Of a stretch of DNA of 64,000 nucleotides, positions 45,177 through 54,308 are shown one piece after another. A model generated the notes under the pieces. The model was not told where the DNA came from. It saw only the letters and a list, made by a program, of their open reading frames with translations, and did no database searches. The stretch's first letter is position 1. Every line of letters begins with the position of its first letter. Origin of the DNA: Pirellula sp. (GTDB taxonomy: Bacteria > Planctomycetota > Planctomycetia > Pirellulales > Lacipirellulaceae). The DNA is taken from assembly GCA_013822725.1 (NCBI GenBank), contig PNKX01000003.1, positions 204,168 through 268,167 of the forward strand, written 5' to 3'. A program made the translations under genes and the position numbers.

Positions 45177-46412
45177 CTACGCCACGCCAATCAGCGCCGT
45201 CGCCTTCGCTACCCGCTCGATGCCGACCATGAACGCCGCCGTTCGCAGGCTCACTTTTCGCTCGCGCGACAGATCCCACACCGTTTCGAACGCCTGCGAC
45301 ATTACGCGCTCGAGTTCCTGGCGGACGCGGTCGAGGTTCCAGTGGTAGAACTGCCGATTCTGGGCCCATTCGAAGTAGCTCACCGTCACGCCGCCGGCGT
45401 TGGCCAGCACGTCGGGGAGCAGCAGCGTCCCTTTCTTCGAGAGAATCTCGTCCGCCTCTGGGCGCACCGGTTCGTTGGCGGCTTCGATGATGATCGGCGC
45501 TTTGATGCGATCGACGTTCGATTCGTTGATGACGCCGCCGAGCGCCGCCGGGATCAGCACGTCGACGTCGAGTTCCAACAAATCGTCGCCCGGCAGCTTC
45601 TCCGCTTCCTTGTATCCTGCTAGCGAGTTCTTGTTTGCGTTGGCGTAACGGATGGCGCTCATCACATCGAGCCCTTCAGCGCGGTAGTAGGCGCCGCTCA
45701 CATCGCTGACGGCGACGACCTTGCACTCGGCGTCGGCGAGGTACTTCGCCGCGTGCGAACCGACGTTGCCGAAACCTTGGATGGCAATCCGCGATTGCTG
45801 CGGCTTGCGGCCAAGCCGGCCTAACACTTTCAAGGTGAGAATGCCGACGCCGCGGCCCGTCGCTTCCTCGCGGCCAGGGATGCCGTAGTACTCGACCGGT
45901 TTGCCAGTGACGACGCCGGGGTTGAAGCCGTGGTACTTGTTGTACTGGCTCATGATCCAGGCCATCGTCTGGGCGTCGGTTCCCATGTCGGGCGCCGGGA
46001 TGTCGATGTCGGGACCAATGACGTCGTGAATCTGATCGATGAACTTGCGGGTGATCCGTTCCTTCTCCGTGAGGCTGAGGGAGCGCGGATCGACGGCGAT
46101 GCCCCCCTTGGCCCCGCCGTAAGGAATGTTCACCACGGCGGTCTTGAGCGTCATCAGCGCCGCCAGACTACGGATCTCGTCGAGATCAACCTGGGGGTGA
46201 TAGCGGAAGCCCCCCTTCATCGGGCCGCGGGCGTTATTGTGCTGGACGCGATAGCCGACGTAGGTGGCGACCTCGCCCTTGTCGGTTTCGAAGGAAACCT
46301 GCACCTGAATCTCGCGGCGGGGGATGATCAGCCGCCGCCGCATGCTTTCCTTGAGTTCAAGCTGGTCGGCTGCGCGGCTGAAATAGAACTGAGCCGCCTC
46401 TGATGATTTCAT
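45177..46412 (-). CDS. gdhA: Glutamate dehydrogenase (Glu/Leu/Phe/Val family)
   Basis: Converts glutamate to 2-oxoglutarate and ammonia. The 411-residue length and RVQHNNARGPMKGGFRYHPQVD, the conserved Lys site, are typical. PYGGAKGGI, PAPDMGTDAQTMAWIMSQY and the Rossmann motif IQGFGNVGSHAAKYL follow. The NAD/NADP choice and Glu versus branched-chain substrate cannot be told for sure, but Glu is most likely. A promoter lies 50 bp upstream. Confidence 0.92.
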   Translation of the reverse strand: MKSSEAAQFYFSRAADQLELKESMRRRLIIPRREIQVQVSFETDKGEVATYVGYRVQHNNARGPMKGGFRYHPQVDLDEIRSLAALMTLKTAVVNIPYGGAKGGIAVDPRSLSLTEKERITRKFIDQIHDVIGPDIDIPAPDMGTDAQTMAWIMSQYNKYHGFNPGVVTGKPVEYYGIPGREEATGRGVGILTLKVLGRLGRKPQQSRIAIQGFGNVGSHAAKYLADAECKVVAVSDVSGAYYRAEGLDVMSAIRYANANKNSLAGYKEAEKLPGDDLLELDVDVLIPAALGGVINESNVDRIKAPIIIEAANEPVRPEADEILSKKGTLLLPDVLANAGGVTVSYFEWAQNRQFYHWNLDRVRQELERVMSQAFETVWDLSRERKVSLRTAAFMVGIERVAKATALIGVA

Positions 46413-46463
46413 CGCTGGTTCCGCTGGAGAGATGCCTGGGTGGTGGGAACTTCGGCTTGGTGG

Positions 46464-46492
46464 ATAATAAGGCGACCACGGCGGGCGGGCAA
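46464..46492 (-). promoter_or_regulatory. Putative sigma-70-type promoter of gdhA
   Basis: On the minus strand TTGCCC and TATTAT are 17 bases apart, nine of twelve matches to the consensus. Transcription would start about 45 bases before the gdhA ATG. A modest match, supported by position. Confidence 0.4.
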
Positions 46493-46504
46493 CGAGGCTA
46501 GCGG

Positions 46505-46627
46505 TAGCCGCCGGTCAACGACCGGCCGGAACTGTAGCTGTCACCCCGAGGTACTCCGAGGGGTCCACTCTGCCCACCGATCGCAGCCAACGGAGTTCCG
46601 CTCCGGCGGGTCGTTGACCCGCGGCTA
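46505..46627. repeat. TAGCCG palindrome holding a GTCACCCCGAGGTACTCCG half
   Basis: Outer arms TAGCCGCCGGTCAACGACC and GGCGGGTCGTTGACCCGCGG enclose TGTCACCCCGAGGTACTCC… at 46540-46566, one arm of the 921-990 family. It sits before the STN-like gene at 46700. Confidence 0.75.
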
Positions 46628-46699
46628 CTTACTTCAGTTTACGCTATTTCACATTACGAACGGGCAGGGCCGCCAGTTCTTCGAGGCGATCGTTGGAAT

Positions 46700-48397
46700 A
46701 TGGCGCAGAACGAACCGATTCAAATCCACGTAACGGAATCGCCGCGTCGGTTGACGACGGCAAAACGGGCGAATCGGACCTGGCTCTGGCTCGGCAGCGC
46801 AGCGGTATCGGCCGCCGCGGCGATCGCTGCGATCGCCGTCATGTTCAACAGCGGCGAACAACCGCCAATGCAACCCGCAGCGCCAGCGGCTTCCCCCACT
46901 CCCCGCAGCGAGCCGGGTCGTCCCGACCCCGGCACCCCCGCCACGACGCCCGAACCCGCTACGGCAACGGAACAACTCGTCGACGACCCCGCCGGCCAAC
47001 TCCTCTGGGCCGCGCCCACCAACGGCCCCCCCATCTCGGTCGCCTACGTCCCCGCCGGTACGCAATGCCTGATCCACCTCCGCCCCGTCGCCATCGCATC
47101 TCACCCCGAAGGCGAGCACGTCCTCGCTGCGCTCGGTCCCTGGGGCCGGAGCGTCGTTGCTCAACTTCAAGCAATCATCCACGGCGATTTCGCTGAAATC
47201 GAATCGCTCTTGATTGCCGTCACGGTCAACGACGCCAACCAATTGGAGACGACGCTTCGCGTCGAGTTCGTCACGCCGATCGACGACGTCGAACTGTCGA
47301 AACGGCTCCCCGCCGCGCTGCCAGCAGAGCAGGGGGGCGTCGCGGTACGCACCGACGACGGCCGCGCTTACTTTCTCGTTAAGGAGCCAACTCCGGCGCT
47401 AGTCGTCACCTCGACGGCGCTTGCCGCTGAACTCATTGAGTCGAAGGGCGAGGCCCCGCCGCTGGTGCGCGACGTCGAAGCGCTCGTCGAGCAGAGCGAT
47501 GCGGACCGTGACGTCACGGTCATCGTCGCGCCCAAGTTCCTCCAGGCGAGCGGCAACGAACTTCTCACCGCCGAAGCAGCCCCGTTGCACGACGCCCTGC
47601 GCTGGCTGCTCGGCGACGAAGCGACGGCCATCGGATTAAGCGTCGACTGGGGCAACGACTTCTTCGCCGAACTGCGCGCCACGCCGGCGCTCAACGTGCC
47701 GCCGCGACGACTCGCCGCCAAACTGCGCGAGCGCATCGTCGCCATGCCCGCCGCGATCGAGGAAATGGTCCTTGCCGAACCATGGCATCCCTACGGCCGC
47801 AAAGTGATCGCGCGCCTCCCCGGCATGCTGCGGACGCTCGCCCGCTACACCCGCGCCGGCGAGGAAGGCCGCGAGGCGATCGTGCGGACGTATCTCCCCG
47901 CCGCCGCCGGCCACAATCTGCTGATGGCGGGCGAGTTGCTGCTCACGCAACCGCACGGCGACGGCGCGAACGCCACTGCGGAGAACCCCGCGGCGACGCC
48001 AACGGCGCCGACGTCGATCGCCGACAAACTGGCCGCTCAGACCTCGCTGAGCTTCGCCAAGGAGTCGCTGGAGCAGGCGGTCGCCTTGCTGGCGGAGGAC
48101 ATTGGCGTCGAGATCACGATCGCCGGCGGCGACTTGCAGCTCGACGGCATCACGAAAAACCAGTCGCTGGGGCTCGATCTGCGCGACCGCCCGGCCGGCG
48201 AAATCTTGCTCGAAATCCTCCTGCGGGCGAATCCCGACCGCCAGGCCACCGGCCCCGCCGACCCGCGACAGAAGCTGGTCTACGTCATCGAACCGACGAC
48301 AACGAGCGCTGCGGAGCGGATTATCGTCACGACGCGCACCGCCGCCGCCAAACGGGGCGACAGCCTCCCCGAACCATTTGCCGCCCCCGACCGCTAA
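46700..48397 (+). CDS. Membrane-anchored protein with STN/secretin-like C-terminus (1)
   Basis: A 565-residue protein with one membrane segment at about 30-50 (WLWLGSAAVSAAAAIAAIAVMF). An Ala/Pro-rich linker follows, in which eight codons are a copy of the 27-bp repeat from the flhA-flhF gap. A long central region has no named domain. Residues about 450-545 (SFAKESLEQAVALLAEDIGVEITIAGGDLQLDG…RPAGEILLEILLRAN) have the beta-alpha-beta pattern of the STN/secretin short domains. It pairs with the next, related gene. Its function may be in an envelope complex. Confidence 0.55.
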   Translation: MAQNEPIQIHVTESPRRLTTAKRANRTWLWLGSAAVSAAAAIAAIAVMFNSGEQPPMQPAAPAASPTPRSEPGRPDPGTPATTPEPATATEQLVDDPAGQLLWAAPTNGPPISVAYVPAGTQCLIHLRPVAIASHPEGEHVLAALGPWGRSVVAQLQAIIHGDFAEIESLLIAVTVNDANQLETTLRVEFVTPIDDVELSKRLPAALPAEQGGVAVRTDDGRAYFLVKEPTPALVVTSTALAAELIESKGEAPPLVRDVEALVEQSDADRDVTVIVAPKFLQASGNELLTAEAAPLHDALRWLLGDEATAIGLSVDWGNDFFAELRATPALNVPPRRLAAKLRERIVAMPAAIEEMVLAEPWHPYGRKVIARLPGMLRTLARYTRAGEEGREAIVRTYLPAAAGHNLLMAGELLLTQPHGDGANATAENPAATPTAPTSIADKLAAQTSLSFAKESLEQAVALLAEDIGVEITIAGGDLQLDGITKNQSLGLDLRDRPAGEILLEILLRANPDRQATGPADPRQKLVYVIEPTTTSAAERIIVTTRTAAAKRGDSLPEPFAAPDR

Positions 48398-48428
48398 ACT
48401 CCGCGGTCTTGGCTATAATGAATTTCAT

Positions 48429-48559
48429 CTAGCCGGAGGGCCACGCCACATGGGTGGCACGCCCTAAGGTACTCCGCAGGGCGTGGCGAACCCAACCACG
48501 CCCATCGGAGTACCTCTGGGGCGTGCCACCCGATCAGTCCGCGAGGCGGCCCGGCTAGC
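48429..48559. repeat. Nested repeat: GGGTGGCACGCCC element inside a CTAGCCGG element
   Basis: The outer ends CTAGCCGGAGGGCCACGCC and GGCGGCCCGGCTAG match those at 8112-8209. Between them sits a full GGGTGGCACGCCC element (48452-48531). This looks like one element inserted into another. Confidence 0.75.
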
Positions 48560-48603
48560 GGCGAGTCATTCGCCAAGGGGAACAGAGTCGTTCGGGGCGT
48601 CGC

Positions 48604-50919
48604 GTGGATCCATTCAAAATCACCTGCGTCAGTTGCCGCGCCGTGCTGACGGTGCGCAAGGAGTCGATGATCGGCCAGATCATCGCCTGCCCGCGCTGCA
48701 ACATGATGGTGCAGGTGCTGCCGCCGGCCGGCTACGTCGCGGCGGAGAAGTCGGCTGCAGCCACACCGCCGTCGGCCATGCCCGAGCCAACGGTAGTTGG
48801 TCACAAGACGAAGGCGGCGGCCGCAGCGGCCGTCGTCACGACGCTCTTCGATGCGACCGATGCGCTCGCTAGCGCGACGCCGCCGGCGCCCCCAATTCCG
48901 AAAACAGCGCCGACCGATCCTGTTTTTGCCGCCACTTTCGACGACGCCGTCGACGCCTTCACTGATCCGCCTGCTTCATCGAAATCAATCACGCCAGCGC
49001 GGTCGACGGCGAAGGCGGCGACGCCAAGCCATGAACCCGCGCACGCTGAAGCGGCGCACGCTGAGTTCACGCCCCCGCCAGCGCCAACGACGCTTCCTCC
49101 TGTTGCGTCTCGCTGGGCGACCTGGAAATTCCCCGCGATGATCGCCGGCGGCGCTGTCGCCGGGGCGGCCATCGTGGCCACTGCGCTGACGCTGCTCAGC
49201 GGCGAGACCCCGACGTCAACCGTTGCCGCGAATACGAACGCCACGCCCCCGATCGCTGCTGCACCGACGGCCGATCCGACGGCAGCCGGCGCGAACGCGC
49301 CGCCTGTGGCCCCAGCTGAACCATCTCCCGTGATTTCCGCTGGCGAGCACCAAACGGCAGCGGCCGCCGCTGCGGCTGCCGCCAACATCGAACGCCCAGC
49401 CGACGATCCGCTCGCCAAATCGCTGACGGATGAAGCGGCAAACGCCGAGTCAGCATCGGTCGAATCCGCAGCGGGCGAAAGCGATGCGACCGCCGCCGCG
49501 GAACCCACAGTCCCCGACGCCGCGGCCGAAACGCCGCCGGCCGCCGAAGAAGCTGCAGCTCCTGAAGAGACTGCCGCTGCCGAACAACCCAAGCTCCGCA
49601 TCGACCCGCTGGAGATCGATCCCGAAGGGCTGAATCTTTCCACGCTCTACAACGGTCCGCCGCGGGACCCGCTCGCCGCCAGCCAGTTGCCAGGGGAACC
49701 CGCAGGGGTGGAACTGAGCGTCCCCGCCGCGCATGAAGCGCCGCCCGACGATGCACCGCCAGACGCTGCGCCAAACGCCGCCGGCGCCGTCCGCCGCGAC
49801 GAGCAAGCCGTCGGCGCTCCCGGCGATAACGTCGCCGCGCTGCTCGCGCGGAAGACGCCGGAACTCAAAATCCAGAACATGCCCCTCTGCCGCTTGCTCG
49901 ATCTCTCGGTCCAACTGAGCGGCGTGCCAGTGAGCGTCGCCCCCTACCAACTCCGCTTGGCCGCGGTCTCCGCCGGCCAGCCTGCGACGGCCGACGTGAA
50001 GGATGCCACGATCGAAGAGTTTCTCGCCGCCGCGCTCAAGCCGCTGCGACTGCAGCCAGTCGTCGTGAACGATCAGATTGTCTTGATTCGCGGCGGCAAC
50101 AATCCGCGTCGCTCGGTTGCCTACGCCGTCGAAGACTTGGCGAGCGACCCCGCAGCGGTCGAACAACTTGCCGCCAACATTCAGAAATTGGTGGCCCCCG
50201 AGTCGTGGCAAGCCGCCGGCGGCGCCGGGACGATCGCCGTTGACGGCAAGCAGCTGAAAATCGAAACAGGCGAAGCCGTTCAGTACGAAGTCTTGCTGCT
50301 GCTGGAGCGCAGCCGCGCGGCTCTCGGTTTACCGCCGCGCAGCAAATACCCCGCCGCGCTGGTCGGCGCCGACGCCGCTCCCGTCGCGTTGGCCGAACGG
50401 CTCGGCGCCCCGGCGACGTTCACCTTCTCGCAATACACGCCGCTCCGCGAGATCTTCCGCCACTGGCAAGAAGAGATGGAGGTCGCGGTGCTCGTCGACT
50501 GGCCGGCGCTTACCGACCTGCGACTCTGGCCCAACACGCGCATCGCCTGCAGTTCGTCCGGCAAGCCGTGGGAGGCTGCCCTCGACGAAGTCCTAACGCC
50601 GCTCGGACTTGCCTGGCGGCCGATCGACAAGCGGACGATCGAGATCACGACGGTGGAGAAAGCGGCTTCGGACTCACTCTTGGAAGTCTACCGCTTGAAC
50701 CCCGAAGCGCTGGCCGGCGTCGACGACTTGGTTGGGCAGTTGGAACAACTCACGGCCGCGGACGAGAACGCCCAGAACGCCCATTTTGCGGCAATCATTC
50801 TCAACGACGAGCACTCCCTCCTCATGGTGCGGCAACCGGCGCCCCTCCAGCGGCAGATTGCAGCTCACCTTGCCGAGATGCAATTGTTGGCCGCTTCTCA
50901 GCCTGCTAACGGCAACTAA
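48604..50919 (+). CDS. Zinc-ribbon, membrane-anchored protein with STN/secretin-like C-terminus (2)
   Basis: A 771-residue protein starting at GTG. The N-terminus is a zinc ribbon: Cys8-x2-Cys11 and Cys29-x2-Cys32. An Ala/Pro-rich linker leads to one membrane segment at about 180-200 (MIAGGAVAGAAIVATALTLL), then a long low-complexity Ala/Pro/Glu region. The last 350 residues hold repeated STN-like beta-alpha-beta units, e.g. LCRLLDLSVQLSGVPVSVAPYQL and IEEFLAAALKPLRLQPVVVNDQIVLI. The family is unknown to me. Together with the preceding gene it may build or sense an envelope assembly. Confidence 0.55.
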   Translation: MDPFKITCVSCRAVLTVRKESMIGQIIACPRCNMMVQVLPPAGYVAAEKSAAATPPSAMPEPTVVGHKTKAAAAAAVVTTLFDATDALASATPPAPPIPKTAPTDPVFAATFDDAVDAFTDPPASSKSITPARSTAKAATPSHEPAHAEAAHAEFTPPPAPTTLPPVASRWATWKFPAMIAGGAVAGAAIVATALTLLSGETPTSTVAANTNATPPIAAAPTADPTAAGANAPPVAPAEPSPVISAGEHQTAAAAAAAAANIERPADDPLAKSLTDEAANAESASVESAAGESDATAAAEPTVPDAAAETPPAAEEAAAPEETAAAEQPKLRIDPLEIDPEGLNLSTLYNGPPRDPLAASQLPGEPAGVELSVPAAHEAPPDDAPPDAAPNAAGAVRRDEQAVGAPGDNVAALLARKTPELKIQNMPLCRLLDLSVQLSGVPVSVAPYQLRLAAVSAGQPATADVKDATIEEFLAAALKPLRLQPVVVNDQIVLIRGGNNPRRSVAYAVEDLASDPAAVEQLAANIQKLVAPESWQAAGGAGTIAVDGKQLKIETGEAVQYEVLLLLERSRAALGLPPRSKYPAALVGADAAPVALAERLGAPATFTFSQYTPLREIFRHWQEEMEVAVLVDWPALTDLRLWPNTRIACSSSGKPWEAALDEVLTPLGLAWRPIDKRTIEITTVEKAASDSLLEVYRLNPEALAGVDDLVGQLEQLTAADENAQNAHFAAIILNDEHSLLMVRQPAPLQRQIAAHLAEMQLLAASQPANGN

Positions 50920-51342
50920 ATCTTGTCCGGTGGCTGTCGTTGCAATGTTAATGACTGCTTTTGGCAGCTAGGCTCTATAATGTATGCGTAGCGTCTTGGC
51001 CCTTTGGCGCCATGCGAACTCGGCAGCGCCGCCGGAATTCTTGGCGCTAAGCGGGCAACGATCGAAAGCTAGCCCCGCGTTTCGGGAAGACTGAAGACAT
51101 TTCCTCGAAATTGCCGTAAGATGCCGGACGTCGGACGCATAGCCATCTGGTCGGCCATGCCGAACGAAGCCAGACTTTTCCATTGATTGTGCATTAGACG
51201 GGCATCGCCGAGGCGACATTGCCGCTTCAGCAGCGGCGAAGCCGCTGTTTTCGCCTCGCGCAGAGGTCGCTACGTCGTTGTTCCGCCAATGTTCGTCCCT
51301 GATCTTTTCGCCCCCATCAATACTCTCGTTTGGTGACCCGCT
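50920..51342. other. 423-bp gap before the DUF1559 gene with a TATAAT box
   Basis: A TATAAT at 50976-50981 is the only good promoter element; no good -35 box lies at the right distance. A palindrome CATCGCCGAGGCGA…CGCTGCT… near 51206-51262 is weak. No gene was recognised here. Confidence 0.4.
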
Positions 51343-52413
51343 ATGGCTCAACGTCGCCCGCGTCGCGCGTTTACCTTGGTCGAGTTGCTGGTGGTCATTG
51401 CGATCATCGGCGTGCTGGTGGCACTCTTGTTGCCGGCGGTGCAGGCGGCGCGCGAAGCAGCGCGGCGGAACCAGTGCACGAATCACCTTAAGCAAACCTC
51501 TCTCGCCGCACTGAACTGCGAATCAGCCAACCGCGCGCTGCCGCCTGGCGGTTGGGGATACCTGTGGACGGGCGACCCGGACATGGGCTCGGGCGAGAAA
51601 CAGCCCGGAGGATGGGCTTTCTCTCTCCTTCCCTATTTTGAGAACGTCAGCGTCTACGTCGTTGGTCAAGGGCTGGCGCCTGCTCAAAAACGCCTCGAAC
51701 TTGCTAAGCAGAAAGCGCTGCCGGTCACCGCCTTCTACTGCCCGAGCCGCCGAAGCCCCGTCACCTACTACGGTCCTGAATCGTCGAAGAACGCCAATGA
51801 CTCGACAGGCAAATTCGTCGCGAAAATTGACTACGCCGCTAACGGCGGGAGCTATAGCCCTGCTGTTGGCGTAGACCGCGATGGCACCACAGGTCCCGAG
51901 CCCAAGCTCGAGTGGAGCGAGGGCCCGGATGTCAGTTGCGTCACCAAGTATCCAGCCTGCGCCTGGGGCCCGTATACCGTTGGCAACGTCGGCAACTACA
52001 TGAACGGCGCCGTCGTCCCGCGTCTGCCGGTCGAACTCAAGCAGGTCACCGACGGCACATCGAACACGATGCTGTTTGCCGAAAAATTCCTCTATGTTGA
52101 GTATTACGGAGAGTCAGTTGGCGCGACCACGCCAAACACCTGCGCCGACAACAATTCGGCGTATCAGGGGTACGACTGGGATGTCATTCGCTGGGGTCGC
52201 TCGGATCTGCCAAATTACGAACCGAAGCCTGATACGTTCGTCGTGAATAACCAACCAGAGGCTTGTACGTTTCGTTTCGGCAGCGCGCATGCATCGATCT
52301 TTAATGCTGCCTTTTGCGACGGATCGGTGCGCAGCATCTCCTACGACGTGGACATGCCCGAGTTTGAAATGATGGCCGCACGTAACGACGGCGGTCGCGC
52401 GGGCGGAAATTAG
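51343..52413 (+). CDS. DUF1559 prepilin-like protein (planctomycete H-X9-DG family)
   Basis: A 356-residue protein. It has the prepilin cleavage motif [45 protein letters not shown], exactly as in DUF1559 proteins. The C-terminal H-x9-D-G motif reads [12 protein letters not shown]. These proteins are hallmarks of planctomycete genomes, often present in dozens of copies. They probably form thin fibres or pseudopili; their role is unproven. The EF-hand lipoprotein gene follows by 52 bp. Confidence 0.95.
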   Translation: MAQRRPRRAFTLVELLVVIAIIGVLVALLLPAVQAAREAARRNQCTNHLKQTSLAALNCESANRALPPGGWGYLWTGDPDMGSGEKQPGGWAFSLLPYFENVSVYVVGQGLAPAQKRLELAKQKALPVTAFYCPSRRSPVTYYGPESSKNANDSTGKFVAKIDYAANGGSYSPAVGVDRDGTTGPEPKLEWSEGPDVSCVTKYPACAWGPYTVGNVGNYMNGAVVPRLPVELKQVTDGTSNTMLFAEKFLYVEYYGESVGATTPNTCADNNSAYQGYDWDVIRWGRSDLPNYEPKPDTFVVNNQPEACTFRFGSAHASIFNAAFCDGSVRSISYDVDMPEFEMMAARNDGGRAGGN

Positions 52414-52465
52414 TCGCATATTCTCACCAATCCCTCGGCGGCGCATACCGGAGAAACTCTCATCA

Positions 52466-53095
52466 ATGCAAATCGTCGCTTCCTGGCGCTACGCCGTTCC
52501 TACCATCACTCTCATCAGCCTTTCAGCTTGTTGCACATTGGGATGCGGCGGCCGGTCGCCTGTATCGCAACTTCGCGACGGAACGCCGGCCGAAGCCGCC
52601 GCGCGCGTCATGAAGTTCTATGACGCCAATAGCGACGGGAAGGTCGCGGCCGATGAGCTGGCCGCTTCGCCCGGCCTACTCGATGGCTTGTCGCGCATTG
52701 ACTCCAACAAGGACGGGGCCATCGACCTGGAGGAGATGACGGCGCGGTTCGGCAAGCATGACGAGCAGTCGAATATCATCGCGTTCCAACTGAACGTCGC
52801 CGCGAATGGCGCTCCGCTCGACGGAGCCGTCGTGACCTTTACCCCCGACCCTGCGACAGCGGGAGAGGGTAAGCAGAGTTATAGCGGCACCTCAGCCGCC
52901 GGCGGGGTTGGGCTCAAGGGGAGTGAACTATCGATGCCCGGCCTGCCGGCGGGCTACTACACCGTACAAATAAGCCAGCCCGCGCAAAGCATCGACTTCA
53001 AACGCGGCGTCGAAATTGGCGACGACGTCCCGTCTCCCAATCGCATCACTATCGATGTGAGCGCCAAGAAGCCGTCGGGATCAAGCGGTCGCTGA
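52466..53095 (+). CDS. EF-hand lipoprotein with a carboxypeptidase-regulatory-like domain
   Basis: A 209-residue lipoprotein with lipobox TLGC (Cys27). Two EF-hand loops, DANSDGKVAADE at 53-64 and DSNKDGAIDLEE at 79-90, should bind calcium. The second half, NVAANGAPLDGAVVTFTPD…GLPAGYYTVQIS, is a beta-sandwich of the carboxypeptidase-regulatory type. In planctomycetes such genes follow DUF1559 genes, so the two may act together at the cell surface. Confidence 0.8.
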   Translation: MQIVASWRYAVPTITLISLSACCTLGCGGRSPVSQLRDGTPAEAAARVMKFYDANSDGKVAADELAASPGLLDGLSRIDSNKDGAIDLEEMTARFGKHDEQSNIIAFQLNVAANGAPLDGAVVTFTPDPATAGEGKQSYSGTSAAGGVGLKGSELSMPGLPAGYYTVQISQPAQSIDFKRGVEIGDDVPSPNRITIDVSAKKPSGSSGR

Positions 53096-53186
53096 AACGA
53101 TCTTCTTCTCGCGTCAGCGGCTTCTCAAACCTAAGCTACCGCTGTCCCAGAGCAGGCAATTGCCCAGAGCGATGCTCGCTTCGTTG

Positions 53187-53273
53187 GAGCCCCGGTCTGC
53201 GCCCGGGGGTCGGCTTCCATTCCGGTAGGCGTCGTCGCGCGTGGCGCTACCCCCGGGCGGAGCCCGGGGCTAA
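53187..53273. repeat. Palindrome AGCCCCGGT…CCCGGGGCTAA
   Basis: GAGCCCCGGTCTGCGCCCGGG mirrors CCCGGGCGGAGCCCGGGGCTAA. A relative with the same inner words is at 55381-55465. It separates the EF-hand lipoprotein gene and nat (convergent). Confidence 0.7.
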
Positions 53274-53298
53274 GACGCTACCGCGATTGTGATGCGTT

Positions 53299-54114
53299 TT
53301 AAGTCGGCTCTGTTTTGGCAATGCGATCCAACAGGCGATCGATTTCGAGCCCGCTTGGCAGTTCGATCCCGATGAGATCGGCAAGCGCCATCCGCAGCTC
53401 GTCGCCGGTCGCCAGCGTCTGCCGCTCCGTCCCGCCGTTCAAGCGATGCGTGGCGAGCTCGTTATTCCGCAACGCGTATCTCACCCCCGGCGCTGGGCGC
53501 GAAGCGACGAGGAAGTTTACAAACAACGACGAGGGATGCGTCGAGACGTACCAGTTGCCCAGTTCGTAGTCCGAGGCGGCTTGCTCCTGCAGCGTGAACC
53601 GATAGAGCGGGACCCACGCCTCGCGAACCTGCGCTTCCATCAGATACTCGTCGCGCCACCGCACGATCCGAAACGGCTCGTGCGGCGTCTCCTGCGGTAC
53701 GTCGACCGCCAGCCGGATCGGGCTGGTGAGCACCATCCCGCCGAAGCCGACGTCGGCGATCCATGACTCGTCGCCGAGGTCGACCCGCAGCAGCATGTGC
53801 GTCCGCGGCGGGAACGAGTTCACGTCGCCAAGATAGATCACCCGCGCCCCGAGCCGCGTCACGCGGAAGCCGAGCGCGTCGAGCGCCAGTGAAAACAGCC
53901 CGTTCAGCTCGTAGCAGTAGCCGCCCCGGCGTTCGTGCACGAGCTTCCGCTGCAGCGATTCCGCGTCGAGCTTCACCGGCCGCTGCAGGAGCGGATCGAG
54001 ATTCTCGAACGGGATCGACTCCGTGTGCCGTAGGTGCAACTCGCGCAACGTTTCAAGCGTCGGCATCTGCGCACCGGCGTAGCCGATTCGCTCGAAGTAA
54101 GCGTCGAGGTTCAT
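53299..54114 (-). CDS. nat: Arylamine N-acetyltransferase
   Basis: Transfers acetyl from acetyl-CoA to arylamines. The 271-residue length is typical. The catalytic triad is visible: Cys in RRGGYCYELNGLF, His in PPRTHMLLRV and Asp in WIADVGFGG. N-terminal residues TLETLRELHLRHTESIPFENLD also match. Single gene. Its natural substrate is unknown. Confidence 0.93.
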   Translation of the reverse strand: MNLDAYFERIGYAGAQMPTLETLRELHLRHTESIPFENLDPLLQRPVKLDAESLQRKLVHERRGGYCYELNGLFSLALDALGFRVTRLGARVIYLGDVNSFPPRTHMLLRVDLGDESWIADVGFGGMVLTSPIRLAVDVPQETPHEPFRIVRWRDEYLMEAQVREAWVPLYRFTLQEQAASDYELGNWYVSTHPSSLFVNFLVASRPAPGVRYALRNNELATHRLNGGTERQTLATGDELRMALADLIGIELPSGLEIDRLLDRIAKTEPT

Positions 54115-54117
54115 GAG

Positions 54118-54305
54118 GCGTCAGGGTTCGGGGTTCGGGGTTCGGGGTTCGGGAAATGCATACAGAGTACGGCGTACTCGGTACGAACCACAACTCCATC
54201 CACTGCCAGCCCCGGCTCCTGGCTCGTCAACCTGAACCCCGAACCCTCACAACTGAACCCCAACACCTGAACCCTCACAACTGAACCCCAACACCTGAAC
54301 CCTCT
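54118..54305. repeat. GGGTTC tandem run and CTGAACCC/TCACAACTGAACCCC repeats
   Basis: Bases 54125-54150 repeat GGGTTCG four times. Bases 54230-54300 repeat CCTCACAACTGAACCCCAACA about two and a half times. The first is roughly the complement of the second, so the whole can fold back. It lies between nat and the DAHP synthase gene. Confidence 0.6.
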
Positions 54306-54308
54306 CAG

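Noticed and set aside
54118..54305. CRISPR-like repeat-spacer array
   Set aside because: The repeats are tandem without unique spacers of constant length and no cas gene is near.
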